A DNA stretch of 5,015 nt from Bdellovibrionales bacterium (GTDB lineage: Bacteria > Bdellovibrionota > Bacteriovoracia > Bacteriovoracales > Bacteriovoracaceae). Made by a program: the position numbers and the translations under genes. Below, piece after piece: positions 1 to 5,015 of this stretch; the stretch's first letter is position 1; each line of letters opens with the position of its first letter. The stretch covers positions 1 through 5,015 of the forward strand of contig SXUH01000278.1 of the NCBI GenBank assembly GCA_005791855.1, in the 5' to 3' direction. The notes beneath the pieces are model-generated. The model worked only from the letters and a program-made list of their open reading frames with translations. It made no database searches and had not been told where the DNA came from.

Positions 1-1094
<1,094 letters not shown>

Positions 1095-1114
<20 letters not shown>

Positions 1115-2216
1115 TTCTGTGAATCTCCATGATTGCCACCGTCGCGTCCTTCTTCAGGAACTTCTCGTCCTTCCCGTCTCGGATCTGGAAGAAGAGCTCG
1201 GTCATGAGCTCGAGCGGCTCGACCCGGGAGTGGCCGCTTAGGAAGGTGAAGAGGTCTTTGTTCGGATTCCCTTCCTTCCAATTAAATAGAAAACCCGGAG
1301 AGAACACAATCATTTTCTCGCCCTTCGAGAGCTGGTGGGGAGCTCCGCGCAGGTCGATCCGCCCTTTCTGATTGTAGAACTCCGCCTTCCCGTCCCCGTG
1401 GGCCCGGACGGTGAGGTGGCCCAGGTCGAGCTCGAGGACGAGGAGGTCGACCTCCGCCTTCTTCTTCTTCGCCCCGTTGATGGTGGCGATCTCGGTCCGG
1501 GCCTCGGCCAGGAAGGCCCCCGGGCTAAAGGCCCGGGCCTTGTGGATGTTCAGGAGCCCCATGAGCGCGCTCGAGGTGAGGTAGGACTGGCTCGACACCA
1601 GCACCTGGTAGACCGTCGTGCTGGTCTGGACGAGGTCGTAGAACTCCCCGCCGCCGCCGTCGCCGGCCGCGTACTTGTTGAAGAAGGCCACGCCCTTGAT
1701 CTCCTCGCTGCGCCGGGGGATGAGGAGCTCGTGGATCTTCTTCGCCCGGCTCATCTCGGCCTGGGCGGTCTGGAGGACCTGGTCGAGCTCCTGGCTGAAC
1801 TGGGTCATCTGCTTCTGCAGGGCCCGCTGCTCCTGGATGATGGTGTCGAAGAACTGGAGCTGGTTGGAGAGCATGGTCCAGTTGAGCTGGGGCATCGGGA
1901 GCGCGTACTCTCCCACGATCTTCGTCATGAACGCGGCCTGGTCCTTCACCCACTCCTGCGCCCGGAGGTTCTTCTGCTCGTGGAAGAAGATCACGCCGGT
2001 GAAGGTGTTCAGGACGGTGGTGAAGGCCGCGTGGATCTCCGGGTGGGTGAGCAGGGTCTCCGTGTCCACCAGGAGGACCTCCGCCCGGCGGGTCAGGGCG
2101 AGCTCGGCGAAGGCTCCGGGGCCCAGGACCTGCGGGTCCTCGAAGAAGTCGAAGAGGCCGAAACCTTTTTCGTCCAGTTCTCGCTTGAGGAAATTCCTCT
2201 CGTCCAGAATGATCAT
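1095..2216 (-). CDS. RsbU/SpoIIE-like PPM phosphatase-fold protein, probably catalytically degenerate
   Basis: A 373-residue protein. Residues 1-110 look like a degraded receiver-type alpha/beta domain (MIILDE at the start, then VLLVDTE and GVIFFHE as possible strands). Residues 115-165 are a Gln/Leu-rich predicted coiled coil ending in KKIHELLIPRR, the usual lead-in to an RsbU/SpoIIE phosphatase domain. The domain itself follows to the end: GGGGEFYD (187-194) matches GGDfYD, VSSQSYLTSSALM (207-219) sits where GDvSGhGvpAALLM is expected, MIVFSPG (302-308) where lllyTDG is expected, and KDATVAIMEI (356-365) where DDiTllvl is expected. Known PPM metal-ligand Asp positions thus read Glu191, Ser209 and Pro307, with Asp357 possibly kept. 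This suggests a pseudophosphatase or protein-binding module. The ATG at 2216 is chosen because AAAAAGGA lies five bases before it (2222-2229). A GTG at 2258 and an ATG at 2246 are in-frame alternatives adding 14 or 10 residues. Confidence 0.85.
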
Positions 2217-2221
2217 CGTGA

Positions 2222-2229
2222 TCCTTTTT
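2222..2229 (-). promoter_or_regulatory. Ribosome binding site that decides the start of the phosphatase-like gene
   Basis: Read on the minus strand this is AAAAAGGA, five bases before the ATG at 2216. The in-frame upstream candidates (ATG 2246, GTG 2258) have only a poorly spaced GAGAAAG or a G-run in front. The site therefore favours the shorter, 373-residue protein, although a longer form is possible. Confidence 0.6.
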
Positions 2230-2261
2230 GCCGCCGGAACCTTCATCTTTCTCGGCACTTA

Positions 2262-2276
2262 CCCCCGGGGCGGGGG
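2262..2276 (-). repeat. GC hairpin in the leader of the phosphatase-like gene
   Basis: On the minus strand the sequence reads CCCCCG-CCC-CGGGGG, a perfect six-pair stem with a three-base loop. It begins just after the expected transcription start of the minus-strand operon and about 45 bases ahead of the ATG at 2216. No T-run follows on either strand, so it is not a standard terminator. A role at the 5' end of the mRNA (stability or start selection) or as a protein-binding palindrome is possible but unproven. Confidence 0.45.
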
Positions 2277-2284
2277 CATGCCTT

Positions 2285-2313
2285 ATTTTACTGTTTATTT
2301 TTCCGCAAAACAA
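2285..2313 (-). promoter_or_regulatory. Predicted sigma-70-type promoter for the minus-strand two-gene operon
   Basis: On the minus strand TTGTTT (2308-2313) is separated by exactly 17 bases from TAAAAT (2285-2290), which matches the -10 consensus at five of six positions. The -35 box matches three of six. The region is strongly AT-rich against a GC-rich background. Transcription would start near 2278 and give a leader of about 60 bases before the ATG at 2216, driving the phosphatase-like gene and then the exported Cys-rich protein. Confidence 0.5.
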
Positions 2314-2331
2314 CCGAAGAGAGGTCACCAC

Positions 2332-2376
2332 GTGAAAGCATTTTCACTGATTTCTTTGCTTTGGATGAACCTATGA
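2332..2376 (+). CDS. Possible 14-residue leader peptide ahead of the HD-GYP gene
   Basis: A GTG at 2332 is preceded at seven bases by GAGAGGT (2319-2325), the best Shine-Dalgarno-like sequence in this spacer. It opens a frame of 14 codons (VKAFSLISLLWMNL, first residue read as Met) that stops at TGA 2374-2376. The stop overlaps the ATG of the HD-GYP gene as ATGA, the classic arrangement for translational coupling by re-initiation. The peptide is hydrophobic with one Lys near its start and resembles the beginning of a signal peptide. The HD-GYP ATG has only a weak GGA of its own (2363-2365). A regulatory upstream ORF is a reasonable reading, but so short a frame may be chance. Confidence 0.35.
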   Translation: MKAFSLISLLWMNL

Positions 2377-3095
2377 AAAAAAATAACGTCTTCGAACTAC
2401 CGTCCATGAGCTCCGCGCTCTCCCTCCTCGGGATGGCGACGCTGGTTGAAGACCTGAAGCACGAGAACAAGAAGATCAGTGAGCAGGCCGCCCGCACCAT
2501 CCTCAAGGCCCTCGACTGCAAAGACAGCTACACCTTCGGCCACAGCATGCGCGTGGGCTACTTCTCCCTGGTCACGGGGGTCGAGGCGGGCCTCTCCACC
2601 GACGAGATGGTGGAGCTCGAGCTCTCGGCGATCTTCCACGACATCGGCAAGATCGGCACCCCGGACGCGGTCCTGAACAAGCCGAGCCGCCTCACCGAGG
2701 AGGAGTTCGGCATCATGAAGGAACATCCGGTGAAGTCCTACGAGATCCTCCGGGAGTTCCCGCACTTCGAGAAGATCGCCCTCAACACCCTCTCGCACCA
2801 CGAACGCTACGACGGCAAGGGGTACCCGCAGGGCCTCAAGGGCGAGGAGATCCCCCTGGCCGCGCGGATCATCCTCATCGCCGACACCTTCGACGCCATG
2901 ACCTCCACCCGGCCCTACCGCAAGGGGCTTCCGTACGAGGTCGCCTTCGAAGAACTCCTCATGTTCTCCGGATCGCAGTTCGATCCGCACCTGGTGAAGC
3001 TCTTCATCCAGGGGATGAAGAAGGAAGCCCTCAAGGGGGAGAAGGACTTCTTCATTCCGCTGATGGCGAAGAAGTTCGTCAAGGACGCCGCCTAG
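2373..3095 (+). CDS. HD-GYP domain protein, predicted cyclic-di-GMP phosphodiesterase
   Basis: A 240-residue cytoplasmic protein made almost wholly of one HD-GYP domain. It carries the complete motif set: GHS with His57, FHDIGKIG with His89-Asp90, KEHP with His118, HHERYDGKGYP (142-152) and ADTFDAMTSTRPYRK (170-184). All the metal ligands expected of an active enzyme seem present, so hydrolysis of c-di-GMP to pGpG or GMP is the likely reaction. Residues 1-35 are a short N-terminal segment, with no receiver, PAS or membrane domain, so regulation may come from a partner or from expression. The frame is open far upstream, to about 1335, but that part is antisense to the phosphatase-like gene and has none of its features. 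ATG 2373 is the sensible start. The gene is divergent from the phosphatase-like gene, and its TAG shares CTAG with the stop of the next gene. No convincing promoter of its own was found. Confidence 0.95.
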   Translation: MKKNNVFELPSMSSALSLLGMATLVEDLKHENKKISEQAARTILKALDCKDSYTFGHSMRVGYFSLVTGVEAGLSTDEMVELELSAIFHDIGKIGTPDAVLNKPSRLTEEEFGIMKEHPVKSYEILREFPHFEKIALNTLSHHERYDGKGYPQGLKGEEIPLAARIILIADTFDAMTSTRPYRKGLPYEVAFEELLMFSGSQFDPHLVKLFIQGMKKEALKGEKDFFIPLMAKKFVKDAA

Positions 3096-4303
3096 TTTCC
3101 GGCGCAGAACCCCGTCTTGTAGCTCGACGAAACCATGCTCCGCTGGACGGTCTCGCAGCCCTTCTGGGTCTCGTAGACGTTGTAGGGATGGCACTCGACG
3201 GCCTTCCCGAGGAACTTCGTCGAGGAGTTGTTGCTCTCGCAGATCTTGTAGCTGGGGGCGTCCACGCAGGCCCAGTGCTTCCCCTTGCAGTTGTAGACCA
3301 GGCCCCGGCCCCGGTACTCGTAGTCCGGGGGAGCGACGTACTCCTTCACCGGCTCCGCGGGAGCCTGGGCCGCCGGAGCTTGCTTCTCGAGGTCCTTCAG
3401 CATCTTCTCCGTGAGGTTATCCTCGGAGTTCGTCGTCGCTTGGCCATCGATGGAATCCGCAGACGTGTTCGCGCCGGTGGAATCGGGGATCGACGGGTCC
3501 GGGGTGGTCGGTTCCGGAGAAGCGGTGACCTCCGGCGCCGGTTCGGTGCTCGGGCCCTCGACCGCCGGAGCGTCGGTGATCGACGGTTCGGAGGTCGGCT
3601 CCGGGGCGGTGGTGACGTCCGTTGGGAGGGACTCCGGGGGCGTCGTTTCGGGAGCGGTGTTCACTGGTGCCGACGCATCAGGCGTGGACGTCTCCGCGGT
3701 GGGAGCTTCGGGAGCGGCGACCTGCGGGGCAGGATCGGAGGCCGGGGCGTCTGCGGGAATATCTGTCACGGTCGAATCCGCGGGGATCTCCGTGGCGGTT
3801 GTTCCGGTGGCGTCGCCGGCGGCCGGGGTCTCCGGGCTCTCACTTCCGGTTCCTGCATCCGCAGGGACCGCTGGAGGGACGTCGGCAGGATTCTTCTTCA
3901 CGACCCTGCTGCGTCTTGGTTTAATCGGTGGTGGGGCGACCTCGTCTTCCGCGGGGCCCAGGAGTTCCTGTCCGATGAGGACGACGATCCCGAGGACGAC
4001 GATGGCCTGGATGATCCGGGAGTTCCGCTTCTTATTGTCCGGGGCCGGGGCGTCCTCGAACTCGTCCACCGGATCGTCGGTGCCCTCGTCGAGGTTCTCC
4101 TTCTTGAAGCCGAAGATCTTGGTTTTGAATTTCTGCGTGAGCGAGTAGCGGCCCTGGGTGCCGGCGTCCTCGTCGTCGGAGACGTCGATGGTCCCGGTCG
4201 CATCGGACCGGTCGGCGGCGCTTGATTCGTTCAGAAAGTCTTCGTCCTCTTCTAACTCCCGGGATTTTTTGCCCAGGGGAAACTTGGACTTTAAATCTTT
4301 CAT
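3092..4303 (-). CDS. Single-pass membrane protein with Pro/Thr/Ala-rich linker and six-Cys C-terminal domain, function unknown
   Basis: A 403-residue protein I cannot assign to a family. Residues 1-96 are hydrophilic and acidic with Lys patches (ELEEDEDF, DVSDDEDA, DDPVDEFEDA), ending in a basic KKRNSR. Residues 97-116 form one membrane segment (IIQAIVVLGIVVLIG). With basic residues before it and no cleavage site, the N-terminus should be cytoplasmic. After a short basic patch (PRRSRVVKK), residues 139-290 are almost entirely Pro, Ala, Thr, Ser, Glu and Asp. Residues 291-310 form a possible helix, and 325-403 a compact domain with six cysteines (339, 346, 355, 371, 383, 400) and a YNCKGKHWACVD motif. 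The layout recalls TonB-like or envelope-spanning anchors, but there is no sequence match to TonB. ATG 4303 has a strong promoter upstream but no clear Shine-Dalgarno sequence. The gene ends three bases into the HD-GYP gene's 3' end. Confidence 0.85.
   Translation of the reverse strand: MKDLKSKFPLGKKSRELEEDEDFLNESSAADRSDATGTIDVSDDEDAGTQGRYSLTQKFKTKIFGFKKENLDEGTDDPVDEFEDAPAPDNKKRNSRIIQAIVVLGIVVLIGQELLGPAEDEVAPPPIKPRRSRVVKKNPADVPPAVPADAGTGSESPETPAAGDATGTTATEIPADSTVTDIPADAPASDPAPQVAAPEAPTAETSTPDASAPVNTAPETTPPESLPTDVTTAPEPTSEPSITDAPAVEGPSTEPAPEVTASPEPTTPDPSIPDSTGANTSADSIDGQATTNSEDNLTEKMLKDLEKQAPAAQAPAEPVKEYVAPPDYEYRGRGLVYNCKGKHWACVDAPSYKICESNNSSTKFLGKAVECHPYNVYETQKGCETVQRSMVSSSYKTGFCAGN
3404..3943 (-). 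repeat. Low-complexity Pro/Thr/Ala/Glu linker coding region
   Basis: This stretch encodes about residues 121-300 of the membrane protein and consists of irregular short units such as IPADSTVTDIPADAP, APETTPPESLP, EPTSEPSITDAP and EPTTPDPSIPD. No unit is repeated exactly often enough to call a tandem array, so it is compositional rather than a DNA repeat. In envelope proteins such segments are usually extended and flexible and could span part of the periplasm or peptidoglycan. Confidence 0.7.
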
Positions 4304-4342
4304 TAATTTATCGAGGATACTTGCTCCTAGGTGAAATGGGTC

Positions 4343-4372
4343 TTGAACTTACCCGCCGTTCTCCAGTATTCT
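4343..4372 (+). promoter_or_regulatory. Possible promoter for the class II aldolase family gene
   Basis: TTGAAC (4343-4348) and TATTCT (4367-4372) each match the sigma-70 consensus at four of six positions and are 18 bases apart. Transcription would begin near 4379, about 55 bases before the GTG start. It sits face to face with the minus-strand promoter, so the two would share DNA and might exclude one another. The match is only moderate. Confidence 0.35.
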
Positions 4373-4373
4373 C

Positions 4374-4401
4374 ATTATAAGGGAGCCCGTGGAGTTTGCA
4401 A
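4374..4401 (-). promoter_or_regulatory. Strong predicted sigma-70 promoter for the six-Cys membrane protein gene
   Basis: On the minus strand TTGCAA (4396-4401, four of six) is followed after 16 bases by a perfect TATAAT (4374-4379). Transcription would start near 4367, leaving an AT-rich leader of about 63 bases before the ATG at 4303. It is the best promoter match in the window. Confidence 0.6.
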
Positions 4402-4420
4402 TAGAATCCCACAGGACATC

Positions 4421-4425
4421 AAGGA
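4421..4425 (+). promoter_or_regulatory. Ribosome binding site that decides the GTG start of the aldolase-family gene
   Basis: AAGGA sits seven bases before GTG 4433. The only earlier in-frame start, GTG 4331, directly follows a TAG stop and has no well-spaced Shine-Dalgarno sequence, so 4433 is preferred. Confidence 0.6.
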
Positions 4426-4432
4426 CTTATCA

Positions 4433-5015
4433 GTGAATACACGAGACGAAGGCCTCATTAAGTTCAAGCTCACGCTCAAGCGAGCCCCGGCCCCGGAGAT
4501 GAACCAAGTCATCGCCCTGGAAAAGTGGCGGGCCCTGTTCTTCAAGGTCGGCCTCGTCGGCGAGTACCCGAATGAAAACATCGGATACGGCAACCTCTCC
4601 TCCCGGGTGAGCAAGAAGTCCTTCATCATCACCGGGAGCCAGACCGGCCACCTCCCCCACCTCCAGGCCCACCACTACACGAAGGTCATCGAGTGCGATC
4701 TGAAGAAGGGGTCCGTGACCGCGGAGGGGCTCATCCCTCCCTCGAGCGAGTCCCTCACCCACTTCGGGATCTACGAAGCCAACCCGGCGATCCAGTACGT
4801 GTTCCACGTCCACCACCCGAAGCTCTGGGAGATGCTGAAGAACGGCGAGTTCGACTTCATCCCGGACGGCGTGGCCTACGGAACTCAGGAGATGGCGGAG
4901 GCTGCGCAGGCGCTCCTCGCGAACAAGACCAGCGGCATCTTCGTGATGAAGGGCCACGAAGACGGGATCATCTCCTACGGGGCCACCGCGGAGGAAGCGG
5001 GGAAGAACATCCTAG
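4433..5015 (+). CDS. Class II aldolase/adducin family protein, N-terminal part (cut by window end)
   Basis: The frame from GTG 4433 runs open to the last base, giving 194 complete codons. Family marks appear in order: DEGLIKF near the start (5-11), IGYGNLSSRV (50-59, the phosphate-binding N-x-S type turn), ITGSQTG (66-72), PPSSESLTH (102-110), FHVHH (124-128) and MKGHEDG (172-178). By analogy with fuculose-phosphate aldolase, Glu106 would be the catalytic acid/base and His125, His127 and His175 the zinc ligands, all present, so a metal-dependent enzyme is likely. The family covers sugar-phosphate aldolases, epimerases, methylthioribulose-phosphate dehydratase and uncharacterised members. The DEG-x-IKF opening seems to match the uncharacterised cytoplasmic type, from memory only. 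The substrate cannot be told. The gene is divergent from the membrane protein gene, with 129 bases between them. Confidence 0.88.
   Translation, partial: MNTRDEGLIKFKLTLKRAPAPEMNQVIALEKWRALFFKVGLVGEYPNENIGYGNLSSRVSKKSFIITGSQTGHLPHLQAHHYTKVIECDLKKGSVTAEGLIPPSSESLTHFGIYEANPAIQYVFHVHHPKLWEMLKNGEFDFIPDGVAYGTQEMAEAAQALLANKTSGIFVMKGHEDGIISYGATAEEAGKNIL

Noticed and set aside
1528..1541. Perfect 14-base palindrome AAGGCCCGGGCCTT.
   Set aside because: It lies mid-gene in the phosphatase-like coding region in very GC-rich DNA. No second copy or regulatory context was seen, so it is probably chance.
1335..2372. Long plus-strand open frame running in frame into the HD-GYP gene, as if for a 586-residue protein.
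   Set aside because: It is antisense to the phosphatase-like gene, its translation is a Glu/Val/Leu/Arg low-complexity run with no domain, and the HD-GYP domain starts properly at ATG 2373. It arises from GC-rich third positions.
2397..3194. Minus-strand open frame of 265 codons opposite the HD-GYP gene.
   Set aside because: It is the antisense shadow of a clearly conserved enzyme, with Glu/Leu/Val/Arg-biased translation and no ribosome binding site.
3188..4225. Plus-strand open frames of 345 and 245 codons opposite the membrane protein gene.
   Set aside because: Their translations are Arg/Gly/Val- or Ser/Gly/Ala-rich repeats mirroring the Pro/Thr/Ala linker codons on the other strand, without ribosome sites or recognisable domains.
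4433..5015. Assignment of the class II aldolase-family gene as methylthioribulose-phosphate dehydratase (MtnB), pairing with the cystathionine enzyme in sulfur metabolism.
   Set aside because: The zinc and Glu motifs are shared by the whole family, the DEGLIKF opening is not typical of MtnB, and the two genes are about 4 kb apart with unrelated genes between them.

Overview
The window is a compact stretch of a high-GC bacterial chromosome. The organism is Gram-negative by inference: one gene encodes a secreted protein and another a single-pass protein with a long outward-facing linker. Coding codons almost always end in C or G. Even so, the proteins are rich in Lys (mostly AAG), Phe, Ile and Asn, and the spacers are AT-rich. 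That mix, together with c-di-GMP and SpoIIE-type signalling genes and Cys-rich envelope proteins, would fit a delta-proteobacterial or Bdellovibrionota-like lineage. Nothing in the window fixes the taxon, so this is only a suggestion.

Layout, left to right. (1) 1-499 (+): C-terminal part of a PLP-dependent cystathionine gamma-synthase/lyase family enzyme. (2) 473-1114 (-): an unrecognised exported protein with six cysteines, whose 3' end overlaps gene 1 tail to tail. (3) 1095-2216 (-): an RsbU/SpoIIE-like PPM phosphatase-fold protein with a coiled coil, in which most metal-binding Asp positions look replaced. It lies upstream of gene 2 in the same operon, and its stop overlaps the start of gene 2. 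(4) 2217-2372: an AT-rich divergent control region with a good minus-strand promoter and a possible 14-residue leader peptide. (5) 2373-3095 (+): a minimal HD-GYP protein with all catalytic motifs, a predicted c-di-GMP phosphodiesterase. (6) 3092-4303 (-): an unrecognised single-pass membrane protein with an acidic cytoplasmic part, a Pro/Thr/Ala-rich linker of about 180 residues and a six-Cys C-terminal domain. It meets gene 5 tail to tail, the two stops sharing one CTAG. (7) 4304-4432: a second divergent control region with a consensus TATAAT promoter for gene 6. (8) 4433-5015 (+): the N-terminal part of a class II aldolase/adducin family protein, cut by the window end.

The two outer genes look metabolic: sulfur amino acids, and aldolase-type chemistry or a relative of it. 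The middle four suggest a signalling and envelope neighbourhood: a probable pseudophosphatase, translationally linked to a secreted Cys-rich protein, lies divergent from a c-di-GMP phosphodiesterase and is followed by a membrane-anchored Cys-rich protein. A functional link among these is inferred from position only. Several very long open frames run antisense to the real genes (including one in frame with and upstream of the HD-GYP gene); they are by-products of the GC-rich third positions.
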